Source: an uncultured Dialister sp.
GTDB lineage: Bacteria > Bacillota > Negativicutes > Veillonellales > Dialisteraceae
Reading direction: 5' to 3'
Length of the DNA: 38,832 nt
Assembly (NCBI GenBank): GCA_900541485.1
Contig: UQJW01000012.1
Location: forward strand, 1 to 38,832
Shown one piece after another: positions 1 through 7,965 of this stretch (position 1 is its first letter; every line of letters starts with the position of its first letter). The position numbers and the translations under genes are program-made. The notes beneath the pieces were generated by a model, which was not told where the DNA came from, did no database searches, and saw only the letters and a list, made by a program, of their open reading frames with translations.

Positions 1-45
1 GTACTGTTCAGTTTTCAAAGAACCATCGCTCTAAGCGACTTGATT

Positions 46-74
46 AGTTTATCACATTCATTTTAAGCTGTCAA
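46..74 (-). promoter_or_regulatory. rRNA operon promoter, proximal (P2)
   Basis: On the minus strand TTGACA (74-69) is followed after exactly 17 nt by TAAACT (51-46). Downstream, to the left edge, the minus strand reads a boxA-like leader containing GGTTCTTTGAAAACTGAACA, which is typical of the leader just before 16S rRNA in Firmicutes. The rRNA genes themselves lie outside the window, so the rRNA assignment rests on the leader sequence and on the paired promoter arrangement. Confidence 0.8.
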
Positions 75-119
75 GAACTTTTCATAATTCAGTTCCCGCC
101 AGGCGAGAATGCTTTCTGT

Positions 120-148
120 ATAATAGCAATTTCACTTTATTTTGTCAA
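120..148 (-). promoter_or_regulatory. rRNA operon promoter, distal (P1)
   Basis: A second minus-strand promoter, TTGACA (148-143), 17 nt spacer, TATTAT (125-120), lies 74 bp upstream of the proximal one. Tandem strong promoters with identical 17-nt spacing are the normal design for rRNA operons in Firmicutes. It diverges from the M48 protease gene. Confidence 0.75.
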
Positions 149-242
149 ACATTTTTTACCGTTTCTTGACTCGGTTTTTATGATTATTCTCTCTTTGTTT
201 TTCTTCTGCGTTATGTCGTATTTTTATTTATTTTCCTATATT

Positions 243-271
243 TTGTAATTCCATATGCCAGGTAGTAAAAT
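243..271 (+). promoter_or_regulatory. promoter of the M48 protease gene
   Basis: TTGTAA (243-248), 17 nt, TAAAAT (266-271). Transcription from here would start near 278, about 30 nt before the ATG at 309. This supports the ATG at 309 rather than the in-frame ATG at 255, which would lie upstream of the -10 box. Confidence 0.55.
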
Positions 272-308
272 ATATATAAGATTGTTTATATTTTTAAAGG
301 AGTTCGTC

Positions 309-1418
309 ATGAATCATTTAACTAAGAAAGTTTCTCTCCTCATTATGTCCGGTATACTGGGAAGCGGCTTTGCTTTCAGCATGCCTCTCATCAGCTATGC
401 TTCTGCCGATGCTATCGGAATCCTCGGAACCGTTGTCGGTGGCGCTTTGGTTTACCGGGAGCTTGACGATTATATGAACAGAATAAATAATACGGAAGAG
501 GGACGTCAGGAATATTTCAATGAGCTGAAACAGAAGGAGGGTGTATCGGAAAATTATGCACGCAAAGCCCGGCTGAATGCAATGATGAGCCGCTTAACGG
601 AAGGTGTCGCTTCCTCTGACCCCTCCATTTACGAAAAGCCTTATCTGTATTTTTTAAATCCGAAACCTGAATTTAATGCCGCCTGCGGTCTCGGTCATGT
701 TTTAACCATTAATGAAGGAATTTTCGATTTATCCGGTTCGGAAGATGAAATTGCTGTCGTGCTTGCCCACGAAATGGGACATGGACAAAAAGATCATGTT
801 GTAAAAGGTACTAAAAAGAAAATAAAGACTATTATCGGGGCTTCTGTCGCTTCCGGTGCTTTAGGCGGCACCGCCTTGTCCAACATGGCAATGACCGCTC
901 TTGTCGGCCAAATTAATAATGTCCAAATCACGAAAAAACAGGAATGGGAGGCGGATAATCTGGCTTTTGATTACTGCTACCAATCAGGATATAATCCCGG
1001 AGCGGGTGCAGCTTTGTGGCAAAGGGTTCTCGAAAAAAAAGGCGAGTTCCAAAATAGTCTTTTGGGTGAAATATTTTCCCCCAGTGACCATCCCACCCAT
1101 GAAGAACGGCGTGATAATTATGAGAAAAGGCTGAAAAAATTATCCGGCGGACATGTATCCGTAAAAAAGAACACAGACACGGTCCAAGTCAATAAAAAAG
1201 ATTTCATTACGCCCGCTCCGGCTAACGGAATGAGCAGTGCGGAAAGAAAATATTTCGTCATGGGCAATTTAGCCGCTGCTTACCATCAGGGAAAGAGCAA
1301 TAAAAAAGCCTACGCTTTGAACGGTACCGTCATGCTGGGCGACCAAAACATATTAACTCCTGTCAGAGAAGATCCTTCTGCCGAGGAGTTAGCGGATTTA
1401 TTAAACAAAATTAAATAA
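309..1418 (+). CDS. exported M48-family zinc metalloprotease
   Basis: This is a 369-residue protein of the M48 (HtpX/BepA/Oma1-like) zinc peptidase family. A signal peptide fills about residues 1-33: a KK start, a hydrophobic core and an ASADA-like cleavage region. The zinc site is HEMGH at residues 154-158, and the third ligand is expected in EADNLA near residue 214, matching the family pattern HExxH...ExD. The start at 309 follows AAAGGAG at a normal distance; an upstream ATG at 255 has no ribosome binding site. The gene is monocistronic, followed by a strong terminator, and divergent from an rRNA promoter. With a signal peptide and no clear further membrane segment, it probably works in the periplasm or at the envelope, perhaps in outer-membrane protein quality control like BepA. 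That role is inferred; no TPR domain is evident. Confidence 0.88.
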   Translation: MNHLTKKVSLLIMSGILGSGFAFSMPLISYASADAIGILGTVVGGALVYRELDDYMNRINNTEEGRQEYFNELKQKEGVSENYARKARLNAMMSRLTEGVASSDPSIYEKPYLYFLNPKPEFNAACGLGHVLTINEGIFDLSGSEDEIAVVLAHEMGHGQKDHVVKGTKKKIKTIIGASVASGALGGTALSNMAMTALVGQINNVQITKKQEWEADNLAFDYCYQSGYNPGAGAALWQRVLEKKGEFQNSLLGEIFSPSDHPTHEERRDNYEKRLKKLSGGHVSVKKNTDTVQVNKKDFITPAPANGMSSAERKYFVMGNLAAAYHQGKSNKKAYALNGTVMLGDQNILTPVREDPSAEELADLLNKIK

Positions 1419-1441
1419 ACAAAACAGACTCTCGAAAAACA

Positions 1442-1478
1442 AAAAAGACTCTTGGATTTTTTCCAAGGGTCTTTTTTT
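1442..1478 (+). terminator. rho-independent terminator after the M48 protease gene
   Basis: Stem GACTCTTGGA / TCCAAGGGTC (one G-U pair) with a T-rich loop, preceded by an A-run and followed by seven T residues. It lies 23 nt after the stop codon. Confidence 0.9.
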
Positions 1479-1557
1479 GTGCCAATATTCAGATTATATT
1501 TCGGCATATACCGCAGCCATTAAAAAAAGGAGTGCCTAAATATATTTTAAATTCTAA

Positions 1558-1629
1558 AAATTTGTCGCTCGCTTTCAGTATGTTTACTGATGAAAGCGTC
1601 TCGGCCGATTTCTTATGTGAAACAAATTT
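1558..1629. repeat. nested inverted repeat in the gap between the M48 terminator and tRNA-Ser
   Basis: Outer arms AAATTTGT (1558-1565) and ACAAATTT (1622-1629) enclose inner arms CGCTTTCA (1570-1577) and TGAAAGCG (1591-1598). Both are perfect 8-bp pairs. No ORF with a ribosome binding site and no T-run belongs to it. It may be a degenerate small repeat or a structured non-coding element; function unknown. Confidence 0.4.
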
Positions 1630-1671
1630 GCGAACACTTTCTCATTATTCATAAAATTTTGAGAATATGCA

Positions 1672-1708
1672 TAAAAAAAGAAGATACCGTTTTGTCCGAT
1701 ATCTTCTA
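1672..1708 (-). terminator. terminator after tRNA-Ser
   Basis: Minus-strand stem AGAAGATATCG / CGGTATCTTCT with a short loop, followed by TTTTTTTAT. It lies about 9 nt past the CCA end of the tRNA, so the tRNA is a single-gene transcript. Confidence 0.88.
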
Positions 1709-1716
1709 TGTTTTCA

Positions 1717-1806
1717 TGGCGGAGCGGGGGGGATTCGAACCCCCGCACGGGAGACCCGTCTAACGATTTAGCAAACCGTCCTCTTCAGCCACTTGAGTAC
1801 CGCTCC
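1717..1806 (-). tRNA. tRNA-Ser (anticodon GCU)
   Basis: The minus strand folds as a class II tRNA of 90 nt including an encoded CCA. The acceptor stem is GGAGCGG / CCGCTCC with discriminator G, the usual serine base. The anticodon loop reads TT-GCT-AA, so it decodes AGC/AGU serine codons. The T arm is GGGGG TTCGAAT CCCCC, and the long variable arm characteristic of tRNA-Ser is present. A promoter lies just upstream and a terminator just downstream. Confidence 0.97.
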
Positions 1807-1823
1807 GCATAGCTGACTTAAGT

Positions 1824-1853
1824 AGAATACACTATATAGCCGTCAATTGTCAA
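1824..1853 (-). promoter_or_regulatory. promoter of tRNA-Ser
   Basis: Minus-strand TTGACA (1853-1848), 18 nt spacer, TATTCT (1829-1824), ending 17 nt before the mature tRNA 5' end. Placed between the ddh stop codon and the tRNA. Confidence 0.65.
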
Positions 1854-1871
1854 GACGATACTTTACAGGCA

Positions 1872-2858
1872 TTACAAAAGTGTCTTTCTGAGTTCTTCAT
1901 CACTCTTGGCACTCAAATAAGCCGGCGGTATGTCAAAAACGGTCTTACAGCCTGTTTGTCCTTCTCTTGCCAACCGTGCCACTGCCCTTGCATAGGCAGC
2001 CACTACATGGGTGGTAAATTCCGGATTGGAGTCAAGTGTCAGTTTAAATTCAATAACATGCTTATTTTCTTTCTTTGCTCCTGTTTTTCCTGTTCTGAAT
2101 ACAAATCCGCCATGAGCAAGTCCCTGATGGTTCGCTTTAAATTCTTCTTCGGAAATAAAATGGACTGTCGTATCATATTCTGCAAAATAATTAGGCATTG
2201 TTTTTATTTCTTTTTCTACGAAATCAGAATCTGCTCCCTGTTCGAGGACGACAAAGCATTCTCTTGTATGCTTATCTCTTGTGGTAAGCTCCGGGCATTC
2301 TCCATTTCTGACGGCTTCGATAGCACTTTCTACCGGGCAGGTATATTGCTTCGCATTTTTTACGCCTTTGATTCTGCGTATTGCATCAGAATGGCCCTGC
2401 GAAACCCCTTTCCCCCAGAAGGTATAGTCTTCCCCGTCAGGAAGAATGACGTTTCCATATAATCTGGCAAGAGAAAATAATCCCGGGTCCCAGCCCACGG
2501 AAATCATGGCTACTTTTCCATTTTCCTTGGCAGCTTTATCGACTGCTTCAAAATGGGTCGGGATTTTTGCGTGAGTGTCAAAGGTATCAATCACATTGAA
2601 ATATTTCGCATATTCCGGTGTCTGGTGCGGTAAATCGGTCGCACTTCCTCCGCATAAAATGAGGACATCCAATTTGTCTTTCCATTCCTTGATTCTGTCG
2701 GCGGAAATCACGGGAACACCTTCTGTAATGATTTTTATTGTTTCCGGATCCCTCCGTGTAAATACAGCTGCCAGTTCCATATCTTTCTGATCCTGCAATG
2801 CAGTTTCCACACCGCGGCCAATATTTCCATAACCGGCAATTCCGATTTTAATGCTCAT
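1872..2858 (-). CDS. ddh: meso-diaminopimelate D-dehydrogenase
   Basis: This enzyme reductively aminates tetrahydrodipicolinate to meso-diaminopimelate in one NADPH-dependent step (EC 1.4.1.16), supplying peptidoglycan cross-links and lysine. The 328 residues match the family's usual length. An N-terminal Rossmann motif GIAGYGNIGRG (residues 6-16) is followed by family-typical segments including ISVGWDPGLFSLAR and QGHSDAIRRIKGVK. It is a single gene: the tRNA-Ser promoter follows its stop codon, and an A/T-rich upstream region holds a long perfect palindrome that may be an operator. A ribosome binding site AGAGGTAG precedes the ATG. The dehydrogenase route bypasses the succinylase or acetylase route to DAP; whether those genes also exist cannot be seen here. 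Confidence 0.95.
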   Translation of the reverse strand: MSIKIGIAGYGNIGRGVETALQDQKDMELAAVFTRRDPETIKIITEGVPVISADRIKEWKDKLDVLILCGGSATDLPHQTPEYAKYFNVIDTFDTHAKIPTHFEAVDKAAKENGKVAMISVGWDPGLFSLARLYGNVILPDGEDYTFWGKGVSQGHSDAIRRIKGVKNAKQYTCPVESAIEAVRNGECPELTTRDKHTRECFVVLEQGADSDFVEKEIKTMPNYFAEYDTTVHFISEEEFKANHQGLAHGGFVFRTGKTGAKKENKHVIEFKLTLDSNPEFTTHVVAAYARAVARLAREGQTGCKTVFDIPPAYLSAKSDEELRKTLL

Positions 2859-2892
2859 GATTCTACCTCTTTTTCTTTTTTACTTTTTCTTT

Positions 2893-2914
2893 TAATAAAG
2901 CATATGCTTTATTA
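2893..2914. promoter_or_regulatory. 22-bp perfect palindrome upstream of ddh (candidate operator)
   Basis: The half-site TAATAAAGCAT is followed directly by its exact reverse complement, centred about 45 bp upstream of the ddh ATG. It has no T-run and no loop, so it looks like a binding site for a dimeric repressor or activator rather than a terminator. The regulator is unknown. Confidence 0.5.
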
Positions 2915-3006
2915 TTTCATCAATTTATCACACTTTAAATGAGATGAAAAGTGATATTTTTTCATGCTTGATTGCTCTTTTTCGCTAACTGCACGGTACG
3001 TTTCTG

Positions 3007-3240
3007 TCATTTATATTTTTCAAACCGGAATTTCTGTGACGCTGTCGGATATTTTTTATGGTCCACAGGCTCCATAAACATCGTAAGAGGACGTATATAG
3101 TCCTTATAATCGCCATAAAGCGCTTTATATACTACATAAGATTCTCTTGTCTCACTATGGGTCGCTGTCGTCAGAATGAGATATAAATTCCCTTTGAAAT
3201 GTTTCCATATCTCGCCTGCCTGCGGTTCTTTACGGGTCAT
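3007..3240 (-). CDS. DUF1653 family protein
   Basis: A small protein of 77 residues that matches the DUF1653 family: a [15 protein letters not shown] start, a central [11 protein letters not shown] segment and an [12 protein letters not shown] segment. The fold is probably a small beta-barrel; the biochemical role of the family is unknown. It is the last gene of the acpS - nnr - metallo-beta-lactamase operon, starting 3 nt after the preceding stop codon. No signal peptide or membrane segment is present. Confidence 0.8.
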   Translation of the reverse strand: MTRKEPQAGEIWKHFKGNLYLILTTATHSETRESYVVYKALYGDYKDYIRPLTMFMEPVDHKKYPTASQKFRFEKYK

Positions 3241-3243
3241 TGC

Positions 3244-4134
3244 TTAGTGCTCCTTTTCTATCTGATAACGTTTGCCGTCAGTACGCAATGTTATTGTTCC
3301 GTCTCTGTCTGTTCTGTATACACGGCTCCCTGCTTTTTCAATGCGGGCAATAACGCTGCGGTTGGGATGTCCGTAGCTGTTGCCGGCTCCGCAGGATATA
3401 AATGCTTCCCGCGGTGATACAGCGTCTAAAAATTTTTTCGTCGTTGATTTTTTACTTCCATGATGACCGACCTTAAGAACGATACTTTTGATATCTGCTC
3501 CGCTTTCCAAAATAGAATTTTCTTCTTCCGCTTCCGCATCTCCGGTGAACAGCATGGTGAATCCTTTATATTTCAGTCTGCCTACAATACTGTTATTGTT
3601 TTGCCGCGATCCTGTATTTCTTTCCTTGCTTTTCTGAAGAGGACCGACGACCTCAAAAGGCACCCCCGGAAGCAGTTCCACCTTATTTTTCCCCTGTAAT
3701 ACCCGTCGGGGAATATGGTTATTTTCTATCACTTTTTGATAGGTGTGGTAGATATACGAGGAAATAGGATCACCGTTGTCATATATTTGTTTTATATCTG
3801 CCTTGGCAAAAACCATCAGCATACCTCCGATATGATCGGCATGCGGATGTGTAATTACAACGGATTCCATGTTTTTTACGTGATATTTCTCTAAATAGGC
3901 TTTCATTTTAGAACGGGCGGTTACGTCTCCGCTGTCAATCAGTGCGAACTTTCCGTCCTTTTCAAGCAGTATGGCATCTCCTTGTCCTACGTCAAGCATA
4001 CGGATAACAAGCTCACCCTCCGATTTTCCCGATTCATGAAATACCGCTCCCGGTTCAAAGCCTCCTTCAAAAAGGAAGGCTGCAAAAAGAAGGGGGCAAA
4101 TCAAAAACAGGAGTTTTGCTATCCGTGAAATCAC
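3244..4134 (-). CDS. ComEC/Rec2-like metallo-beta-lactamase fold hydrolase, membrane-anchored or exported
   Basis: This 296-residue protein is the stand-alone equivalent of the C-terminal hydrolase domain of ComEC. Residues 4-22 form a hydrophobic N-terminal signal or anchor. The lactamase fold starts at VIRMLDVGQGDAILL (about 43-57), with the metal motif HPHADH at residues 96-101, FTGDAE and VLKVGHHGS later in the chain. It lacks the ComEC channel domain, so it is not itself a DNA uptake pore. Proteins of this kind may be extracellular nucleases or phosphodiesterases, but the substrate is unknown. The start is GTG and overlaps the nnr stop as GTGA, so the two genes are translationally coupled. 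Confidence 0.85.
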   Translation of the reverse strand: MISRIAKLLFLICPLLFAAFLFEGGFEPGAVFHESGKSEGELVIRMLDVGQGDAILLEKDGKFALIDSGDVTARSKMKAYLEKYHVKNMESVVITHPHADHIGGMLMVFAKADIKQIYDNGDPISSYIYHTYQKVIENNHIPRRVLQGKNKVELLPGVPFEVVGPLQKSKERNTGSRQNNNSIVGRLKYKGFTMLFTGDAEAEEENSILESGADIKSIVLKVGHHGSKKSTTKKFLDAVSPREAFISCGAGNSYGHPNRSVIARIEKAGSRVYRTDRDGTITLRTDGKRYQIEKEH

Positions 4135-5654
4135 TCTGTCACCACCCGTCTCTTTGCTTCGGGAAGTTTGCAGGTCAGGTCACTTGCTGTATACCCGTCA
4201 TCTGCGGATTCTCTTAAAATATCGCCGGCATATCCGTGCAAATAAACGCCTGCCGCCGCCGCTTTTTTCGCGCCAAGACCTTGTCCTACCAAAGAGGCTA
4301 TGATTCCCGTCAAGGTGTCGCCCATACCTCCTGCCGCCATTCCGGGATTTCCCGTCGGATTGATCCACGCCCTCCCGTCAGGCAACGCAACGACTGTGGG
4401 GGCTCCCTTTAAAACGAGTACCACCTGATTTTTTCTCGCAAAATCGACAGCAAAGTCGATTCTGTGGGTTTCTATATCTTTTGCCGTAAGTCCCGTCAGT
4501 TTGGAAAATTCTCCTACATGGGGTGTAAGAATTAATTGTCCCGGGCAATTTTTCAATTCTACTTTTTCCGCTATGGCAAATAAAGCATCCGCATCGGCAA
4601 CAATCGTTCCTTCATAACGGGTAACCAGGGATGCTATAAACTTCTGCGTCTCTTCCGTTCTTCCCATTCCCGGACCTATCGCCACTGTGTCAAAGCTTTG
4701 CATCCGCTCCAAAACATGTTCCGTATCATTTTCCGTAAAGTATTCTTCTTTTCCTGCCGCAGAAACCATAATTTCCGGTGTTTTACCTGCCAGGACCGCT
4801 GCCGCTTTTTCTACGGTGAGTAAAGAAATTTTTCCCGCACCGCTGCGAAGTGCTCCCCGGGCCGCCAGTAAAGCTGCCCCCTCCATACCGCATGAACCTG
4901 CAATAATGCCGACAAACCCGAAATTCCCCTTATGGGAAACCGGATTTCGCGCGGGCAGCCACATTCTCAGGTCTTCCGCTTCCGTTTGTCGCAGCGGATA
5001 TTTTTTTCTCGCCTCATCAGGAATCCCGATAGGAGAATAAAACAATTCTCCTGTATATTCTTTCCCCGGATACAGCACATGACCTCTCTTAACCGATCCC
5101 AACGCTACCGTAAAATCAGCTTTTACCGAGATTCCCTCTGCCTCACCTGTATCTGCATTCATACCGCTTGGAACATCAACAGAAACGACAAGGGCGTTCG
5201 CATCATTCACAAAAGCAATTACTTTTGCTTTTTCTCCCGTGACTTCGCTGTGAATACCTGTACCGATCAGTGCATCAACAAGTATGTCTGCTTTTTGGAA
5301 ACAAGGAAGTACTTCTTCCGCTTTTTTTATCGAGATAACGGGAATTCCCATTTTTTCTATGATATGTTTGTACATCAAAGAGGCTTTACTCATATGTTCT
5401 TCATTTCCCATGAGCAAAACCGTCACATCTGCACCGTACCCGTAGGCATAACGGGCAATAACAAATCCGTCGCCTCCGTTATTTCCTGTTCCGCAAAGAA
5501 TGACCGTCCCGGAATCTTTCCAAACAATCCGTTCATTCATAAGAAATGTCAGGGACGCCCCGGCATTTTCCATCAATACTTTTTCGGGAAGCCCCCATAT
5601 TTCTATGGCCTCTCTATCCAGCTGTTTCGATTCTTCCGCCGTTGTTATTATCAT
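4131..5654 (-). CDS. nnr: bifunctional NAD(P)HX epimerase / ADP-dependent NAD(P)HX dehydratase
   Basis: A metabolite-repair enzyme that converts damaged hydrated NADH or NADPH back to the active cofactor. The N-terminal YjeF_N epimerase domain covers about residues 1-215 (MENAG, GTGNNGGDGFVIARY). The C-terminal ribokinase-like dehydratase covers about 225-505 (GSCGMEGAALLAARGALRSG, GNPGMAAGGMGDTLTGI). The 507-residue length is normal for the fused form. I chose the ATG at 5654 because GGAGGCGAA lies just upstream and it overlaps the acpS stop as ATGA; the longer open frame to 5798 is inside acpS. Coupling to acpS is a common bacterial arrangement. Confidence 0.95.
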   Translation of the reverse strand: MIITTAEESKQLDREAIEIWGLPEKVLMENAGASLTFLMNERIVWKDSGTVILCGTGNNGGDGFVIARYAYGYGADVTVLLMGNEEHMSKASLMYKHIIEKMGIPVISIKKAEEVLPCFQKADILVDALIGTGIHSEVTGEKAKVIAFVNDANALVVSVDVPSGMNADTGEAEGISVKADFTVALGSVKRGHVLYPGKEYTGELFYSPIGIPDEARKKYPLRQTEAEDLRMWLPARNPVSHKGNFGFVGIIAGSCGMEGAALLAARGALRSGAGKISLLTVEKAAAVLAGKTPEIMVSAAGKEEYFTENDTEHVLERMQSFDTVAIGPGMGRTEETQKFIASLVTRYEGTIVADADALFAIAEKVELKNCPGQLILTPHVGEFSKLTGLTAKDIETHRIDFAVDFARKNQVVLVLKGAPTVVALPDGRAWINPTGNPGMAAGGMGDTLTGIIASLVGQGLGAKKAAAAGVYLHGYAGDILRESADDGYTASDLTCKLPEAKRRVVTE

Positions 5655-6025
5655 GACTTCGCCTCCATCACAACCACCGCTGCTGCCATGCCGTCTTCGT
5701 GGGATATGGAAACCGCTATATCGGTAACTCCGAGCGTTTCCGCTCTTTCCCGTAGCTTTCCCTGCAGATGAAGCTGCGGCATCCCCCATTCCGTCCATGT
5801 AAGGTATGCATCACCAAAGCCGCTTCCTAAAATTCCGGTTCCCAGTGCTTTTCCCGCCGCTTCCCGGACCGCCCAAAGTGCTGCATACGAATCGGCACTG
5901 CGCTTACCTTTGGCATCACAATGATTTCTTTCTTCTTCGGTAAATATTTTTTCCAGACGGCCGGGAAATTTTTCACAAATTCTCTGCCACCGGGTGACTT
6001 TAACGAGATCAAGTCCTATATACAT
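5651..6025 (-). CDS. acpS: holo-[acyl-carrier-protein] synthase
   Basis: AcpS transfers the 4'-phosphopantetheine arm of CoA to a serine of acyl carrier protein (EC 2.7.8.7), activating fatty acid synthesis. At 124 residues it has the usual length. The Mg/CoA-binding residues are visible as D6 in GLDLVKVTR and as E55 and K59 in WAVREAAGKALGTG; FTEEE around residue 28 is the other family motif. The ATG follows AAGGAGG. It is the first gene of the operon acpS - nnr - hydrolase - DUF1653, with a promoter between it and the divergent rpsT gene. Confidence 0.95.
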   Translation of the reverse strand: MYIGLDLVKVTRWQRICEKFPGRLEKIFTEEERNHCDAKGKRSADSYAALWAVREAAGKALGTGILGSGFGDAYLTWTEWGMPQLHLQGKLRERAETLGVTDIAVSISHEDGMAAAVVVMEAKS

Positions 6026-6086
6026 AGCGGAAGTTCCTCCTTATGTATTTTTATATGCTCTGCATTTTATTTCTGTTACTTTTTAT

Positions 6087-6115
6087 ATTTTAGCGAATCC
6101 TTATTTTTTATACAA
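6087..6115 (-). promoter_or_regulatory. promoter of the acpS operon
   Basis: Minus-strand TTGTAT (6115-6110), 17 nt, TAAAAT (6092-6087), about 60 nt before the acpS ATG. It diverges from the rpsT promoter 26 bp away. Confidence 0.55.
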
Positions 6116-6140
6116 ACTGTATTTCGATGAAATTCATTTC

Positions 6141-6169
6141 TTGCCAATGCCATAAAAACATGTTAGAAT
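6141..6169 (+). promoter_or_regulatory. promoter of rpsT
   Basis: TTGCCA (6141-6146), 17 nt, TAGAAT (6164-6169), about 38 nt before the TTG start codon. Confidence 0.6.
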
Positions 6170-6206
6170 GACATGGTATGAATGAAACAGACGGGAGGTG
6201 AAACAA

Positions 6207-6554
6207 TTGCCACAAATTAAAGCCAATATGAAAACCATGAGAACTGATGCGAAAAAAAGAGCAGCTCATGCTGCTGTCCGTTCCCAGATTCGTGGTGCCA
6301 TGAAGAAAGCTGTTGCTGCTGCTAACAGCGAAGAGAAGGACGCTGCTTTCCGTAATGCCCAGAGCGTCATCGATGCAGCAGCTCGTAAAGGTATTCTCCA
6401 TCAGAATGCTGCTGCCCGCAAAAAATCCCGTCTGAACGCAAGTGTCAATGCTGCTATCGCTGCCGAAAAAGCTTTAGAAGCTAAAGAAGCTGCTGAAGAA
6501 GCAAGGGAAGAAGCTAAAGAAGCTTATAAAGAAGCTTTGGAAGAACAGAAATAA
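6207..6554 (+). CDS. rpsT: 30S ribosomal protein S20 with extended C-terminus (TTG start)
   Basis: S20 binds 16S rRNA early in 30S assembly. The start is TTG at 6207, giving MPQIKANMKTMR, which aligns with the usual MPNIKSAIKR start of S20. GGAGG (6194-6198) lies 8 nt upstream; a GTG at 6198 overlaps this ribosome binding site and is unlikely. Residues 1-88 or so are the basic helical bundle (RTDAKKRAAHAAVRSQ, HQNAAARKKSRLN). The protein is 115 residues, about 25-30 longer than typical S20, because of an Ala/Glu/Lys-rich tail with an EAxEEAxE-like rhythm that predicts a long charged helix. It is monocistronic, with its own promoter and terminator. Confidence 0.92.
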   Translation: MPQIKANMKTMRTDAKKRAAHAAVRSQIRGAMKKAVAAANSEEKDAAFRNAQSVIDAAARKGILHQNAAARKKSRLNASVNAAIAAEKALEAKEAAEEAREEAKEAYKEALEEQK

Positions 6555-6570
6555 TTTATTTTCTGTCAGC

Positions 6571-6600
6571 AAGACGACGACTCCGGTCATCGTCTTTTTT
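6571..6600 (+). terminator. terminator of rpsT
   Basis: Stem GACGA-C-GAC / GTC-A-TCGTC with loop TCCG, one mismatch, then six T residues. Confidence 0.85.
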
Positions 6601-6622
6601 ATTGTCCATAATGTATATAAGT

Positions 6623-6657
6623 AAAAAAAGAGATTTCTCTGTGAAATCTCTTTTTTT
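6623..6657 (-). terminator. terminator after hemL (bidirectional)
   Basis: A perfect AGAGATTTC / GAAATCTCT stem with a 5-nt loop, flanked by A-run and T-run on opposite sides. It ends the tetrapyrrole operon on the minus strand and can back up the rpsT terminator on the plus strand. Confidence 0.9.
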
Positions 6658-6666
6658 ACTGTGTTT

Positions 6667-7965
6667 TTATGCTTTGGCTGCTTCTCTCATGGCAATGCTT
6701 GCCGCTTTAACAGTTCTTTCTATGTCTTCATCACTGTGGGCATAGGAAACAAACAAGGTTTCAAACGGTGACGGTGCAAGATAAATGCCCTGATTCAGCA
6801 TGGATAAAAACCAGGCTTTGAATTTTTTACTGTCACAGGCACAAGAGTCCTCATAATTCAATACAGGCTTATCACTGAAGAAGAGACAGAACATGGAACC
6901 GGATTGGTGGATTTCCACTGATACACCGGCCTCTTTTGCCGCATTTTTCCAGCCGTCAATAATTTTTTTTGTTTTTTCTTCCAGTGTTTTATGGAAATCG
7001 GGAATGGAACAGATTTCCTTTAACGTTTCCAGTCCTGCCGTAACAGCCAGGGGATTTCCCGACAAAGTACCTGCTTGGTACACTGATCCGTCGGGGGCTA
7101 TGCAGTTCATTATTTCCCGTTTTCCTCCGTAAGCCGCCGCAGGAAGTCCGCCGCCAATAATTTTTCCGAGACAGGTCATATCCGGTTTGATATGGTAAAA
7201 GTCCTGTGCTCCGTGAAGTGCCGTACGGAATCCGCACATCACTTCGTCAAATATTAAAACCGTTCCATGTTTTTCCGTTTCCCGGCGCAGTGTTTCCAAA
7301 AATCCTTCTACAGGAAGAACACATCCCATATTTCCTGCCACAGGTTCTACGATAACGGCAGCTATTTCATCGCCTTCCTCTTCCATCTTTTTTGAAAATG
7401 CCTGTATATCGTTGTAAGGAACGACTACCGTATCTTTTGCCGTGCCTTTGGTGACACCTGCACTGTCAGGACTGCTGAAGGTTGCCGCACCGGAACCTGC
7501 TTTTACGAGGAGACTGTCTCCATGCCCATGATAGCACCCTGCAAATTTTAATATTTTATCTCTTCCCGTAAATCCCCGGGCTGCGCGAAGTGCACTCATC
7601 GTAGCCTCTGTCCCGGAAGATACAAGACGCATTTTTTCAATGGACGGATAAATTTTTGTCACCAGCGCTGCCAGCTCCGTTTCAATTTCGGTAGGTGCTC
7701 CATAGCTGGTGCTTTTTTCTGCCGCTTTTTGAATCGCTTTGATAACTTTCGGATACGCATGCCCTAAAATCATAGGCCCCCAAGAACCTACATAATCTAC
7801 ATAAGTATTCCCGTCAATATCAGTAATATGTGAGCCCTTGGCAGAGGCGATAAAAGGAGGCGGACAATCCATATGCGGATATGACCGGACAGGGCTGTTT
7901 ACTCCGCCGGGCATATATTTTCGGGCTTCTTCAAATGCTTTTTTTGAAAGAGTTAAGTCAATCAT
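6667..7965 (-). CDS. hemL: glutamate-1-semialdehyde 2,1-aminomutase
   Basis: This PLP enzyme converts glutamate-1-semialdehyde to 5-aminolevulinate (EC 5.4.3.8), the second step of the C5 route. At 432 residues it has the family length. Recognisable segments are [11 protein letters not shown] at the N-terminus, [44 protein letters not shown], and the PLP lysine in [17 protein letters not shown]. The ATG at 7965 follows GGGAGGAAT and overlaps the hemB stop as ATGA; an upstream in-frame start at 7989 lies inside hemB. Last gene of the tetrapyrrole operon, which together with hemA gives the complete C5 pathway. Confidence 0.97.
   Translation of the reverse strand: MIDLTLSKKAFEEARKYMPGGVNSPVRSYPHMDCPPPFIASAKGSHITDIDGNTYVDYVGSWGPMILGHAYPKVIKAIQKAAEKSTSYGAPTEIETELAALVTKIYPSIEKMRLVSSGTEATMSALRAARGFTGRDKILKFAGCYHGHGDSLLVKAGSGAATFSSPDSAGVTKGTAKDTVVVPYNDIQAFSKKMEEEGDEIAAVIVEPVAGNMGCVLPVEGFLETLRRETEKHGTVLIFDEVMCGFRTALHGAQDFYHIKPDMTCLGKIIGGGLPAAAYGGKREIMNCIAPDGSVYQAGTLSGNPLAVTAGLETLKEICSIPDFHKTLEEKTKKIIDGWKNAAKEAGVSVEIHQSGSMFCLFFSDKPVLNYEDSCACDSKKFKAWFLSMLNQGIYLAPSPFETLFVSYAHSDEDIERTVKAASIAMREAAKA

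Noticed and set aside
4932..5771. 279-codon plus-strand open frame opposite nnr and acpS
   Set aside because: It is antisense to two clearly recognised genes, has no ribosome binding site and an atypical composition rich in Phe, Arg, Cys and His, as expected for a shadow frame.
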